From the NCBI RefSeq assembly GCF_000447295.1, contig NZ_KE650771.1, positions 3,714,310 through 3,778,309 on the forward strand: DNA of 64,000 nt, read 5' to 3'. Source of the DNA: Fischerella sp. PCC 9431 (GTDB taxonomy: Bacteria > Cyanobacteriota > Cyanobacteriia > Cyanobacteriales > Nostocaceae). Below, one piece after another: positions 18,054 to 27,118 of the stretch (positions are counted from its first letter, which is position 1; every line of letters starts with the position of its first letter). Position numbers and translations under genes: made by a program. The notes under the pieces were generated by a model. It made no database searches. It saw only the letters and a list, made by a program, of their open reading frames with translations, and had not been told where the DNA came from.

Positions 18054-19934
18054 ATGAGCATCTCTATACCTGGAAAAAAATCTCACTCCGAATACCGTCA
18101 ACATGAAAATGACTGGCGGTTATTTTTGCGATTAGCACCCTATGGTCGTCGGCATGTGCGATCGCTTGTATTATCAATACTATTACTCGTACCAGTAACT
18201 TTAGCTAATGCTGTCCAACCATTGTTGATCGGACAGGTTATTTCTCTGATTCGTAAAGAACCAAGTACCTATGAATTTCTACGCAATCTTCCCTTTTGGT
18301 CAGCTTTACACCTTTTGGAAGGATTTTTAATTGTCACGGTAATTATTCGATTGATATTTACAGGTTTTCAGGGTTATTTAGTACAGAGGGTAGGACAACA
18401 AATCACTGCTGATATTCGCCAAGATTTATTTGGACATGTTACTTCTTTAGCAGTACGCTTTTTTGATCGCACACCTGTTGGTAAATTAATTACTCGACTC
18501 ACCAGCGATGTGGAAATATTAGGAGATGTCTTTGCAACCGGGGCAATTGGCATTGTATCTGATATGTTTTCCATGCTGGTGATTCTCGGTTTTATGTTTT
18601 CGCTTCAGTGGAAACTCGCTTTGATGCTGCTGTTGATGCTGATACCTGTATCAGCTTTAATCATTTATTTTCAACAACAGTACCGTAAAGCTAATTACAA
18701 ATCTAGAGAAGAACTTTCAATCTTAAACTCCCAACTCCAAGAAAATATTGTTGGTATTAATGTTGTACAACTCTTCCGCCGAGAAAAATTTAATGCTGAG
18801 TTGTTTCGCAAAAGTAATAAACGTTATATCAAAGAGGTAGATAAAACTATCTTTCATGACACTGCTGTATCTGCAACCTTAGAATGGATTTCCTTGGTAG
18901 CGATCGCAGCTGTTTTGTGGGTTGGTGGTTATTTACTTTTACAACAAAGCTTGACTTTTGGAATTTTATCTTCATTTGTATTGTATGCTGAAAGGCTATT
19001 CCAGCCTCTACAACAATTTGCGGAAAAGTTTACGGTGATTCAATCAGGTTTCACTGCCATTGAACGCGTTACTGATATTTTGGATGAACCCATCGAAATC
19101 CGCGATCGCGCTAATCCCAGAGTATCAGTTTTGGATGCCCAATTTGGATATATTGACGAAATAGTTGACCATCTCGAATCTGAAACTGACCATCCCAAAC
19201 CACAATTAGGAGAAATCAAATTTGAACACGTTTGGTTTGGTTATAAAGAAGATGATTACGTAATTAAAGATTTAGATTTTACAATTCATCCCGGCGAGAA
19301 AATCGCCTTAGTCGGTCCCACTGGTGCTGGGAAAACAACTATCATTCGTCTTTTGTGTCGTCTCTACGAACCTAGTAAAGGACGCATTTTAGTTGATGGT
19401 ATAGATATCCGAGAATTACCCCAAGCTGAACTACGCCGCTACATGGCAGTAATTTTACAAGAAGGTTTCTTATTTGCTGGCGATGTCAAAAGCAATATTA
19501 CCTTGGCTGATGGTTATTCTTTTGAGGAAGTGCGACAAGCAGCAGAGAAAACCAACATTGCCCAATTTATCGAAGAACTTCCCCAAGGATATGATACCCA
19601 ACTGCGAGAAAGAGGTACAAACCTTTCTAGTGGTCAAAAGCAACTATTAGCCTTCGCCCGTGCAGCTATTCGCAATCCCCAAATTCTCGTATTAGATGAA
19701 GCCACTGCTAGTTTAGATGTAGGAACAGAAGCATTAATTCAACAAGCTTTAAACCAGCTATTGATCAGACGAACTGCAATTATTATCGCTCACCGCCTAT
19801 CCACAATTCGTAACGTAGATCGGATTTTTGTACTCAAACGCGGAGAATTAATCGAACAAGGAAGTCACGAACAGTTACTGCAACTAGGAGGACTTTATGC
19901 TACCTTACACAACTTACAAATGTTAGGAACATAA
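18054..19934 (+). CDS. ABC exporter half-transporter (MdlB/multidrug-like)
   Basis: 626 residues: type-I exporter membrane domain (six helices, about 35-330) followed by an ATPase with Walker A GPTGAGKTT (about 421), Walker B ILVLDEATASLD and IAHRLSTIR. The signature reads LSSGQ instead of LSGGQ, a known variant in MdlB-like half-transporters. The heterodimer partner is not obvious; the exporter at 13868 is a candidate but is not adjacent. Substrate is unknown. Confidence 0.93.
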   Translation: MSISIPGKKSHSEYRQHENDWRLFLRLAPYGRRHVRSLVLSILLLVPVTLANAVQPLLIGQVISLIRKEPSTYEFLRNLPFWSALHLLEGFLIVTVIIRLIFTGFQGYLVQRVGQQITADIRQDLFGHVTSLAVRFFDRTPVGKLITRLTSDVEILGDVFATGAIGIVSDMFSMLVILGFMFSLQWKLALMLLLMLIPVSALIIYFQQQYRKANYKSREELSILNSQLQENIVGINVVQLFRREKFNAELFRKSNKRYIKEVDKTIFHDTAVSATLEWISLVAIAAVLWVGGYLLLQQSLTFGILSSFVLYAERLFQPLQQFAEKFTVIQSGFTAIERVTDILDEPIEIRDRANPRVSVLDAQFGYIDEIVDHLESETDHPKPQLGEIKFEHVWFGYKEDDYVIKDLDFTIHPGEKIALVGPTGAGKTTIIRLLCRLYEPSKGRILVDGIDIRELPQAELRRYMAVILQEGFLFAGDVKSNITLADGYSFEEVRQAAEKTNIAQFIEELPQGYDTQLRERGTNLSSGQKQLLAFARAAIRNPQILVLDEATASLDVGTEALIQQALNQLLIRRTAIIIAHRLSTIRNVDRIFVLKRGELIEQGSHEQLLQLGGLYATLHNLQMLGT

Positions 19935-19944
19935 TTAGTAGTGT

Positions 19945-20145
19945 TGGGGATAGGGGATAAGGGATAGGTGATAGGTGATAGGTGATAGGGGATCGGGGAT
20001 CGGGAAGAGACTTATTAAATTATTCTCTCTTATCTTCCTTGTCCCCCTTGTCCCCCTTATCCTCCTTATCCCCAATTCCCAATCCCCAATCCCCAATCCC
20101 CAATCCCCAATCCCCAATCCCCGATCCCCAATCCCCAAAATCCCT
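19945..20145. repeat. Heptamer STRR tracts (GATAGGN and CCCCAAT)
   Basis: 19945-19999 has GATAGGT/GGGATAG heptamers, 20030-20068 a CCTTGTCCC-like 9-mer tract, and 20069-20145 about ten CCCCAAT heptamers. It fills the gap between the ABC exporter and the NurA gene up to the start codon. Confidence 0.8.
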
Positions 20146-21372
20146 ATGCTTGATCTGACCAAACTGACACGACAAATGCAGGGTTTGAGTCAGCATCTTA
20201 CACAAGAAGCTGCTGCTAGTCGTCAACGTTTAGAATTAGCTCAACAACATTTTATTAATGCTTGCGATCGCCAAGCAGAATTTGTAGAGAAACAGGAAAA
20301 ATGGCGCGATCGCATTCTGTTTGCTAGTGCTACTCCTGTTGAACCACTCAACACTTGTATTGAAATTCCTGTTCCACCAAAAGTTCATACTGTAATCGCC
20401 ACTGATGGTTCCCAAATTAGCCCTAACCATCATGAAATCGCCTACTGTTATCTGCTCAATATTGGCAGAGTTGTTTTACATTATGGTCAAAATAAACACC
20501 CACTTCTAGATAGTTTGCCGGAGATATTTTATCGTCCAGAGGATTTATATATTTCCCGTCAATGGGGGATCAAAACTGAAGAATGGATGAGTTTTTGCCG
20601 CACCGCTAGCGAAGCAACAGCATTAGCAGAATTAGCTTGTAGTGTAGTAAAAGAGCTTAGAGATAAAGATCAGGGGACAATGTTGATCCCCAATGCCCAA
20701 TGCCCAATTCCCACCCTCGCGATGGTGGATGGTTCGTTAATTTACTGGTTTTTAGAACAATTACCTTTTGATGCACGCGATCGCATATTACCACCAATTC
20801 TGCAAGCTTGGCGGCAAATGCGAGAAGCCCAAATTCCTCTGATGGGTTATCTGAGTGCATCTCGCAGTGTGGAATCAATGAACTTTTTGCGGCTTGTGGC
20901 TTGTCCCCATCCCGCACCTGATTGTATGAGTTTTTGCCCCAATCAAATGGAAAAAGTTGCTTGTAAATTGTTTGAATCACTGCGGGATACAACTGTTTGG
21001 ACAACACAACTCAAACCAGGACAACGTGGGCCTTTGTGGCGCAGCAATGCCCGTATTTTAGACTTATACGAAGATTTGCAAATTTACTTTTGTTATGTCC
21101 ATGTAGGAGCCGAAATTGCTCGGATAGAGATACCTGCATGGGTAGTTGAAAATACATCTTTATTTGATCAAGCACTGGGATTAATGTTGGCACAGGTGCA
21201 AAAAGGATATGGCTACCCTGTAGCAATAGCTGAAGCACACAATCAAGCAGTAGTACGTGGTGCAGATAAAGCACGTTTCTTTGCTTTGTTAGAACGACAA
21301 ATGATCAAAGCTGGGATAAAAAATGTGGGAACTTCTTATAAAGAAGCAAGGAAACGAGGGAGTATTGCCTAA
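20146..21372 (+). CDS. NurA domain-containing nuclease
   Basis: 408 residues from ATG 20146, directly after the repeat tract. NurA-type motifs are visible: ATDGSQI (about residue 85), MVDGSLIYW (about 192) and AEAHNQAVVRG (about 361), the acidic residues being candidates for metal binding. NurA nucleases process DNA ends with HerA helicase; cyanobacterial homologues are conserved but little studied, and no herA is nearby. Odd: residues about 180-190 (MLIPNAQCPIP) are encoded by a heptamer repeat tract like those between genes (20688-20712), just before the second metal motif. Confidence 0.85.
   Translation: MLDLTKLTRQMQGLSQHLTQEAAASRQRLELAQQHFINACDRQAEFVEKQEKWRDRILFASATPVEPLNTCIEIPVPPKVHTVIATDGSQISPNHHEIAYCYLLNIGRVVLHYGQNKHPLLDSLPEIFYRPEDLYISRQWGIKTEEWMSFCRTASEATALAELACSVVKELRDKDQGTMLIPNAQCPIPTLAMVDGSLIYWFLEQLPFDARDRILPPILQAWRQMREAQIPLMGYLSASRSVESMNFLRLVACPHPAPDCMSFCPNQMEKVACKLFESLRDTTVWTTQLKPGQRGPLWRSNARILDLYEDLQIYFCYVHVGAEIARIEIPAWVVENTSLFDQALGLMLAQVQKGYGYPVAIAEAHNQAVVRGADKARFFALLERQMIKAGIKNVGTSYKEARKRGSIA
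20688..20712 (+). repeat. STRR heptamers inside the NurA coding region
   Basis: CCCCAAT, GCCCAAT, GCCCAAT and a partial TCCC unit lie in frame within the NurA gene. Identical units form the intergenic tracts at 13770, 20069 and 22300. Confidence 0.8.
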
Positions 21373-21382
21373 TAAGGTAAGT

Positions 21383-21494
21383 CAAAAGTCAAAAGTCAAA
21401 AGTCAAAAGTTAAAAATTTTATCAACAAGCTTTTTAGCTTACTAAAAATACAACCAAAATAAAATATTACAATCCAAAATCCAAAATCCAAAAT
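21383..21494. repeat. GTCAAAA and AATCCAA heptamer tracts
   Basis: 21384-21410 holds four GTCAAAA units and 21470-21494 three AATCCAA units, between the NurA and FHA genes. Confidence 0.75.
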
Positions 21495-21504
21495 GGTATG
21501 ACCT

Positions 21505-22299
21505 ATGCAAAATCTAGGTACATCACAAATAACTGAGCTAAACTTAGAACTGTTTCATGTTCAAACTAATAGATCATTCGCAATACCAACACCTCCGGCT
21601 GTGCTTCGTATTGGTAAAGCGAATGAAAAAATGAATCCAGATCTAGATGTAACTTTTTTTCCAGACGCTGATGTCGTTTCTCGCTTACATGCAGAAATTC
21701 ACATAGAAAGTAATAGCTACTATATTGAGGATTTAGGAAGCTCTAATGGCACATATCTTAATAATACAAAGCTAGAGCCACATACTCGCTATCCTCTGAA
21801 TTTAGGAGATAAAATCAACCTGGCTCAAGGGGAAAAAGTTACTTTTATATTTCAAAATCAACAACAAAATCAAACAAATAATATTTCTATTTCCAATCCA
21901 ACAGTATTTCAGCCCCAGAATAGTAATACAAGTCAAAAAAACAAAGTTGATCAAACTAGCAAACTATTGGGTTCATCCCTAATTATTGCCGGAATTGTAA
22001 TTTTAGCTTCTAGTACTCAAATTGGTATTTTTGTACGACTTCCGGGTGTATTGCTGTGCGTCGCAGGAGTTGGCATACTAATTTGGGGACGCTTTAATCC
22101 GATTTTTGGATTGCTTTTGATTTTAGGTGGAGTAGGAGTGATTGTTTTTACTGGTGGTGTTTTCGCTTCAGTGAATTTTTTGGCTTTTTTAGTAGCATCT
22201 ACTTTATTAGCAGTAGGATATCTACTTTTTAGTACTGGAAAAGTAGGAAAGTATGATTTACAAACTCTCAAAGGCTTGATCAAGCAAAAACGCCAATAG
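21505..22299 (+). CDS. FHA-domain protein with C-terminal membrane helices
   Basis: 264 residues. The FHA fold covers about 10-115 with RIGK, the phosphopeptide-contact segment VSRLHAEIH (about 58-66), and DLGSSNGTYLNN. A Gln/Asn-rich linker follows, then four or five hydrophobic helices from about 150 to 245. FHA domains bind phosphothreonine, so the protein may recruit a phosphorylated partner to the membrane; no kinase gene is adjacent. It is convergent with the TonB-like gene. Confidence 0.9.
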   Translation: MQNLGTSQITELNLELFHVQTNRSFAIPTPPAVLRIGKANEKMNPDLDVTFFPDADVVSRLHAEIHIESNSYYIEDLGSSNGTYLNNTKLEPHTRYPLNLGDKINLAQGEKVTFIFQNQQQNQTNNISISNPTVFQPQNSNTSQKNKVDQTSKLLGSSLIIAGIVILASSTQIGIFVRLPGVLLCVAGVGILIWGRFNPIFGLLLILGGVGVIVFTGGVFASVNFLAFLVASTLLAVGYLLFSTGKVGKYDLQTLKGLIKQKRQ

Positions 22300-22485
22300 T
22301 GGGCATGGGGCATGGGGCATGGGGAATTGGGCATTGGGCATGGGGCATGGGGCATGGGGCATTGGGCATTGGGCATTGGGCATGGGGCATTGGGCATTGG
22401 GCATTGGTTATTCTCCCTGCCCCTACTCCCTGCTCCCTGCTCCCTGCACCCTGTTCCCCGTTCCCTGTTCCCCGTTCCCTGCTGT
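22300..22485. repeat. GGGCATN heptamer tract plus CCCTGYT tract
   Basis: 22300-22405 is about 15 heptamers GGGCATG/GGGCATT; 22413-22485 is a CTCCCTG/TTCCCCG tract. Overlapping long open frames here are produced by the 7-base periodicity and are not genes. Confidence 0.85.
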
Positions 22486-22487
22486 AT

Positions 22488-24137
22488 CTATTCATTATTT
22501 CCAGAAGCCGGAGGTACAACGGGCGCAGATTGTTGTTTGAAACGACGTAGTGATTGTCTCAACTGAGTCTGATTAGCTGATGATTCCGATGATGTATTTA
22601 GCTGTCGGCGGCGACGGGTGGATTGTGTTGCAGGGGTGGAATTATTAGGTGCAGCTTGTTGTTGTTGCTGTTTAGGTTTTGGGGTAGTTTGGTTGGTACT
22701 CTGTGAAGGAGTTTCCACACGCTGACGGCGTAAGCGACGAGTCGGTGTTGTAGTTTGGTTTGACGTTGTTTGGTTTGAATTTGTCTGATTTGAAGAAGAT
22801 GGTGTAGATGTATTATGTTGTTTTCTGGTTCTGACTTCTGGGGGAACATCAACAATAGTTCCTGAAGTTAGCCGTCTTCTACGGCGTGATGTTTGTTGTG
22901 GTGTGTTGGCGGAATTAGAAGTTGCTTGTTGATTTTCTTGTTGTTCTTCTCTTTGTCTTTGGCGTTTTTTGACATTACGGTAACGACGCGAACCTTGGAT
23001 GGCGTATTCAGTGGCGATCGCTACTCCTTGTCTACCACTGTCTGAGGGTTTTAATTTCCAGTTACGGGCTTGGTTGAGATGTGCTTCATCTAGTTTGCGA
23101 TTTCCACTGGATTTGATGATCCGCACATTCGTAACATTACCTTGAGCATCAGTATCAACAGCTACTTCTACTCTACCTTCTATTCCTCTACGTCTAGCAT
23201 CTTCAGGGTATTTAGAATCACATTTACGGCAAGCTGCACGCCCATTTCCAGAACTTGTTTGCAGTTTCGGAGGTGTTGGTGCTGTGGCTACATTTTGCCG
23301 TTGTCTTCGTTGCGAACCAGTTCCCGTACTTGTTGGATTTGCTGTAGTTGTTGAATTTCCGGTAGTGTTTCCTGTTCTGGTGTTTGTTGCAGTACCTGTA
23401 GTTGTTGGATTTCCAGTAGTGTTTCCTGTTTTGGTGTTTGTTGCAGTACCTGTAGTTGTTGCAACAGAAGAGTTTTCACCACTATTGCTAGTTAGAATTC
23501 TATTTTCTTGATTGTTTCTCGAATCTCTTACCCCGCTTAAAAGCTGTCGCAAATTGTCATTGCTTGGCTTTGTATTATTCTGTACTGGTGCTGGTGCGGG
23601 TGAAGTGTTAGTTGCAATTGTAGGATTCGGACGCGAATTTGGTGTATTTTCCGGTTGCTGGACAACAGGCTTTTGAGGTTCAGTAGTAACTGTCGGCTGT
23701 GTAGCAACAGGTTTTGGTTGTTCTTTAACAGGTTCTGGTTGTAACTTTTGTACCACAGGTGCAGATTGTGGTAGCGGTTGTTTATCAACTTTTACCGATG
23801 GTTGAGGGGGTTTTGCTAGGGGTAAGACTTCGGTATTATTGTTAAAGTCAGTAGTCGCTTTCGCACTCAGAACACTAGTGTTATCTATGGGTTTTTCTTG
23901 AGGAGTTTCTTTTTTGGTTTCTTCTGGTAGTTCTGGCGTTTCCAGCGTAGCAGGTTCAACAATTGTGAATTCTATTGGTTCTTCTTCTAAAGGTAGTTTT
24001 TTGAAAAGATTACCAATGCCGGAAGCTAATACTCCAATATGCAACATTAGCGAACCAATTAAACTAAAAGCCAGAAAAGACTTGAGAGCTTTGGCTTCTT
24101 TTTCTCGCTGCTGCACTGCAATGCTGGAAAAGCTCAT
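22488..24137 (-). CDS. TonB-family protein with unusual C-terminal low-complexity extension
   Basis: 549 residues. One membrane helix at about 20-43 with a cytoplasmic N-terminus, a Pro/Lys/Glu-rich spanning region (about 60-190), a Thr/Asn-rich part with near-repeats (229-264), then a TonB_C domain at about 305-382 (YPEDARRRGIEGRVEVAVDTDAQG in part). In classical TonB this domain ends the protein; here about 165 more residues follow, rich in Asn, Gln, Ser and Thr with basic clusters RRRRRL, RRLRRQR and RRRRQL at about 417, 467 and 508. It is divergent from exbB/exbD, so all three parts of a TonB energy system are present. The tail may bind peptidoglycan or nucleic acid (inference). Confidence 0.85.
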   Translation of the reverse strand: MSFSSIAVQQREKEAKALKSFLAFSLIGSLMLHIGVLASGIGNLFKKLPLEEEPIEFTIVEPATLETPELPEETKKETPQEKPIDNTSVLSAKATTDFNNNTEVLPLAKPPQPSVKVDKQPLPQSAPVVQKLQPEPVKEQPKPVATQPTVTTEPQKPVVQQPENTPNSRPNPTIATNTSPAPAPVQNNTKPSNDNLRQLLSGVRDSRNNQENRILTSNSGENSSVATTTGTATNTKTGNTTGNPTTTGTATNTRTGNTTGNSTTTANPTSTGTGSQRRQRQNVATAPTPPKLQTSSGNGRAACRKCDSKYPEDARRRGIEGRVEVAVDTDAQGNVTNVRIIKSSGNRKLDEAHLNQARNWKLKPSDSGRQGVAIATEYAIQGSRRYRNVKKRQRQREEQQENQQATSNSANTPQQTSRRRRRLTSGTIVDVPPEVRTRKQHNTSTPSSSNQTNSNQTTSNQTTTPTRRLRRQRVETPSQSTNQTTPKPKQQQQQAAPNNSTPATQSTRRRRQLNTSSESSANQTQLRQSLRRFKQQSAPVVPPASGNNE

Positions 24138-24429
24138 AATATTGCAAGTTATTATTACCTAAGTAGTCAGGTTAAAATGCTTAGAAGCAAAAGTCAAGCA
24201 ATAAGATCAGGAGATATAAGGAAATATTTTAGTTACTCATCCTGGAGTATGACGGTCAGTAAAACTTGATTTAGCAAGCCTTTGAGTCTAAAAAAAACAT
24301 AAATTTTTATATCAATCAGAGCTTATTAAGTTTGAGAGGAGTTTTTCGCCGTTGGCAAGACTATTGATAAGTTATATCATTTACTGCTAGTCTAACTGTG
24401 ATATTATTCATCTTCTAACAAAGTATTAC
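24138..24429. promoter_or_regulatory. Divergent promoter region of tonB-like and exbB genes
   Basis: 292 nt between divergent starts. It must contain both promoters. No clear Fur box was found by eye. Confidence 0.4.
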
Positions 24430-25083
24430 ATGGTAATTCATCAGTTTTTTTCAGCAGGTGGCGTGGTTATGTGGCCCCTGCTTGCATTTAGTGTGGTGGC
24501 GATCGCATTGATTATTGAACGGGTGCGTTTCTGGTATCGCATTAACACTCGTCAAAATAAAGTCGTACGAGAGGTACTAAATCTCTATCGTGTAGAGAAC
24601 GTTGTTGGTGCAATCGATAAACTGAAAAAAAATGCTGACTTACCCATCGCGCGGATTTTTCTCTCAGCATTGCAATTAGAAGAACCTACACCAGAAGAAT
24701 TTCGTTTAGCCTTAGAAAGCGAATCCCAAGCAGAAATTCCTGTCCTCAAGCGTTTCCAAAATATTTTTGAAACAATCATCGGTCTTGCACCACTGTTGGG
24801 TTTGCTGGGGACTGTCTTGGGATTGATTGTCTCGTTTGCATCCCTCGATATTGGTGATGTGGGAGGTACAAAAACCGCAGGTGTCACCGCAGGTATTAGT
24901 GAAGCGCTTGTGTCTACAGCATCAGGATTAGTTGTAGCTATCTTTACATTGCTTTTTGCTAATACGTTCCGGGGATTGTACCAGCGTCAAATAGCTTCGA
25001 TTCAAGAATATGGCGGACAATTAGAATTACTATATCGTCGTCGTTACGAGAGAGGAGAAAGAAGTTATGCACCTACAAGATGA
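24430..25083 (+). CDS. exbB: MotA/TolQ/ExbB proton channel protein
   Basis: 217 residues with three membrane helices: about 12-30, 115-137 and 160-185. The region APLLGLLGTVLGLIVSF and the following SEALVSTASGLVVAIFTLL helix are the hallmark of ExbB/TolQ proteins, which with ExbD convert the proton gradient into work on TonB. It overlaps exbD by 17 nt. Confidence 0.93.
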   Translation: MVIHQFFSAGGVVMWPLLAFSVVAIALIIERVRFWYRINTRQNKVVREVLNLYRVENVVGAIDKLKKNADLPIARIFLSALQLEEPTPEEFRLALESESQAEIPVLKRFQNIFETIIGLAPLLGLLGTVLGLIVSFASLDIGDVGGTKTAGVTAGISEALVSTASGLVVAIFTLLFANTFRGLYQRQIASIQEYGGQLELLYRRRYERGERSYAPTR

Positions 25084-25471
25084 ACCAGATTTGCCGCCGC
25101 AGATTAATATCGTACCGATGATAGATGTGATTTTTGCAATTTTGACATTTTTTATTATGTCAACGTTGTATTTAACTCGTTCCGAGGGTTTACCAGTCAG
25201 TTTACCCAAGGCAGCAACAGCCAAACAACAGCAAATTCCGACTAAAATTACTGTAACGGTCGATAAAGATGGAAAAGTCAGCTTGAACCGTAAACCCACT
25301 ACCGTTGATGCATTAGAAGGACAAGTGCGTACTTTAGTTGGTTCTAATCCAGAAGCCTTGGTAATTATTAATGCTGATGAAAAGGTCGGTCACGGTCAAG
25401 TTGTGACAGTTATGGATAAGGTGCGACAAGTCAAAGGTGCTAAGTTGGCGATCGCGACTCAAAAACCATAG
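25067..25471 (+). CDS. exbD: ExbD/TolR biopolymer transport protein
   Basis: 134 residues: short N-terminus, one helix (INIVPMIDVIFAILTFFIM, with the conserved membrane Asp), then a periplasmic domain. The Asp is the proton-carrying residue of the ExbB-ExbD channel. Start codon lies within the end of exbB, indicating translational coupling. Confidence 0.93.
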   Translation: MHLQDEPDLPPQINIVPMIDVIFAILTFFIMSTLYLTRSEGLPVSLPKAATAKQQQIPTKITVTVDKDGKVSLNRKPTTVDALEGQVRTLVGSNPEALVIINADEKVGHGQVVTVMDKVRQVKGAKLAIATQKP

Positions 25472-25529
25472 TAGTACTTTAGATACACTAAAATTACCGG
25501 CGGGGTGTTTAATTTGTGATCGAAAAAAA

Positions 25530-25634
25530 ATGAATGACACGTTTGGTAGTCTTCAAGAATGGCTGACTGTATTTGCCTATGTGGGATTTACAGTCTTTAT
25601 TATTTGGCGTGTTTTGGTGACACAGAAAAAATGA
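25530..25634 (+). CDS. Possible 34-residue single-helix membrane protein downstream of exbD
   Basis: ATG 25530 to TGA encodes 34 residues with one hydrophobic helix (about 12-31: LTVFAYVGFTVFIIWRVLV) and a short positive tail TQKK. It lies 58 nt after exbD on the same strand. The translated sequence looks protein-like, and a small auxiliary subunit is possible, but its start context is an A-run rather than a clear ribosome-binding site. The frame extends upstream to 25437 but overlaps exbD without support. Confidence 0.4.
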   Translation: MNDTFGSLQEWLTVFAYVGFTVFIIWRVLVTQKK

Positions 25635-25794
25635 GAGATGCGATTATGTGGGGCGATCACATTCTATAAGTCTGTTAATTTAGATTTGAGGGATTATCTT
25701 TCTGTGCGTCACCCGTCATATTTTCTCCGCGTCAACAAATATCCCTCATTTAAATATTGACGAATAAAGTATATACTTTGCAAAAAACAAAAAT

Positions 25795-26028
25795 ATGACT
25801 AGTAACCTTTTACAACGCATTACCTATAGTCCTGATATTTGCCACGGTAAGCCTTGTATTAGAGGACTTCGTTATCCTGTAGAATTGATTCTCGAATTAC
25901 TTAGCTCTGGCATGACAATAGATGAAATTTTAGCAGATTATGACGATTTAGAGCGGGAAGATATTCTAGCTGCTCTGCAATTTGCTGTTCGCCTTAGCCA
26001 AGTTAAAAGCATATATAAAATTGCTTAA
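25795..26028 (+). CDS. DUF433 family antitoxin
   Basis: 77 residues: ITYSPDICHGKPCIRGLRYPVELILELLSSGMT is the typical DUF433 pattern, an HTH-like domain. It overlaps the start of the following DUF5615 gene by one base (TAATG). DUF433/DUF5615 pairs are regarded as VapBC-like toxin-antitoxin modules, with this protein as antitoxin and repressor. Confidence 0.9.
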   Translation: MTSNLLQRITYSPDICHGKPCIRGLRYPVELILELLSSGMTIDEILADYDDLEREDILAALQFAVRLSQVKSIYKIA

Positions 26029-26381
26029 TGAAATTTCTTGTTGATGCTCAATTACCTGTTCGATTAGCTCAATTCCTCGAATCTGCGGGTTACGACACAA
26101 TCCATACGAAAGATTTACCCAACAAAAATGCTACATCAGATACAGAAATTAATACCATTTCAATACGGGATAATCGTATAGTAATTACCAAGGATTCTGA
26201 TTTTTTAAATTCTTTTTTAACGATTAAAGAACCTTACAAATTACTACTTGTAACAACAGGTAATATTAATAACTTAGAATTACAAGCATTATTCGCAGCT
26301 AACTTGGAATGTTTGGTGGAGTTATTTCATAGTCACTCCTATATTGAAATGACTCGTGATTCAATCATTGTTCACTTGTAA
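26028..26381 (+). CDS. DUF5615 PIN-like toxin
   Basis: 117 residues beginning MKFLVDAQLPVRLAQFL, with ITKDSDFLN in the middle. The conserved Asp residues at the N-terminus and in DSDF fit the Mut7-C/PIN-like RNase fold. Coupled to the DUF433 antitoxin by a one-base overlap. Confidence 0.9.
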   Translation: MKFLVDAQLPVRLAQFLESAGYDTIHTKDLPNKNATSDTEINTISIRDNRIVITKDSDFLNSFLTIKEPYKLLLVTTGNINNLELQALFAANLECLVELFHSHSYIEMTRDSIIVHL

Positions 26382-26492
26382 GTAAAAATTATATCTCTGA
26401 TGTATGCAAACAAAATAGAGCGATCGCACAAAATTCTTGCGGTGATTGGATAGAGCGATCAGCTATTATAAAGTCATAATAAATAAGCAAAG

Positions 26493-26714
26493 ATGATACA
26501 ACTAATGCAAACTGATAACATCTCACAACAAAGATTAATCGATAAAATCCGTCAGCTAGTTCCGGAGCAAGTAGTATTAGTTGAAAGATTTATTGATTCT
26601 TTATCCCAGAAAAATGAGGAAGATTATTTGACTTTAGCTGCAACAAAGCTTTCCGAACCAGTTCTACAAAAAATTTGGGATAATCCCGACGACGCTGAAT
26701 ATGACAAATTATAA
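26493..26714 (+). CDS. Antitoxin-like protein partner of PemK/MazF toxin
   Basis: 73 residues: a helical N-terminal part (QQRLIDKIRQLVPEQVVLVERFIDSL) and an acidic end (DNPDDAEYDKL). It overlaps the MazF-type gene by 14 nt. This DUF2281-like 'antitoxin, MazE-like function' form is common in cyanobacteria. An in-frame ATG at 26505 is an alternative start. Confidence 0.75.
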   Translation: MIQLMQTDNISQQRLIDKIRQLVPEQVVLVERFIDSLSQKNEEDYLTLAATKLSEPVLQKIWDNPDDAEYDKL

Positions 26715-27042
26715 ATTCGGGGATGTTATTTTAGTACCCTTTCCCTTCACCGACCAAACGACTACTAAAAAACGTCCATCTGTTGTTGTTAGTTCTAACG
26801 ATTATCAACGTCAGCGTTCCGATTTAATATTAATAGCTGTCACAAGTCAAGCTAATCCCGCAACTTCTTTTGCTGAAATGACAATTACTGAGTGGAAAGC
26901 AGCAGGTTTGTTAAAACCTTCTATTATAAAACCAGTTTTAACTACCATTGATAAGATGCTGATAATCAAAAAATTAGGAGAACTCCAAGAAGTTGACATT
27001 CAAGCATTAGATAATCTTTTACAGGTTATTTTGGGTGGGTGA
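26701..27042 (+). CDS. PemK/MazF-family mRNA interferase toxin
   Basis: 113 residues starting MTNYKFGDVILVPFPFTDQT, then KKRPSVVVSS, the conserved PemK-fold strands, and LKPSIIKPVLTTID. These residues form the RNA-binding groove and active site of MazF-type endoribonucleases. Second toxin-antitoxin pair within 1.3 kb. Confidence 0.9.
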   Translation: MTNYKFGDVILVPFPFTDQTTTKKRPSVVVSSNDYQRQRSDLILIAVTSQANPATSFAEMTITEWKAAGLLKPSIIKPVLTTIDKMLIIKKLGELQEVDIQALDNLLQVILGG

Positions 27043-27118
27043 GTGCGATCGCACACAATTATTGCGGTAATTAGCATAATGCGATCGCATCAACATTGCC
27101 AAGCTAATAGCACTCTAG

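Noticed and set aside
22299..22566. Several overlapping open frames on both strands
   Set aside because: Produced by the GGGCATN heptamer tract; seven-base periodicity keeps all phases open.
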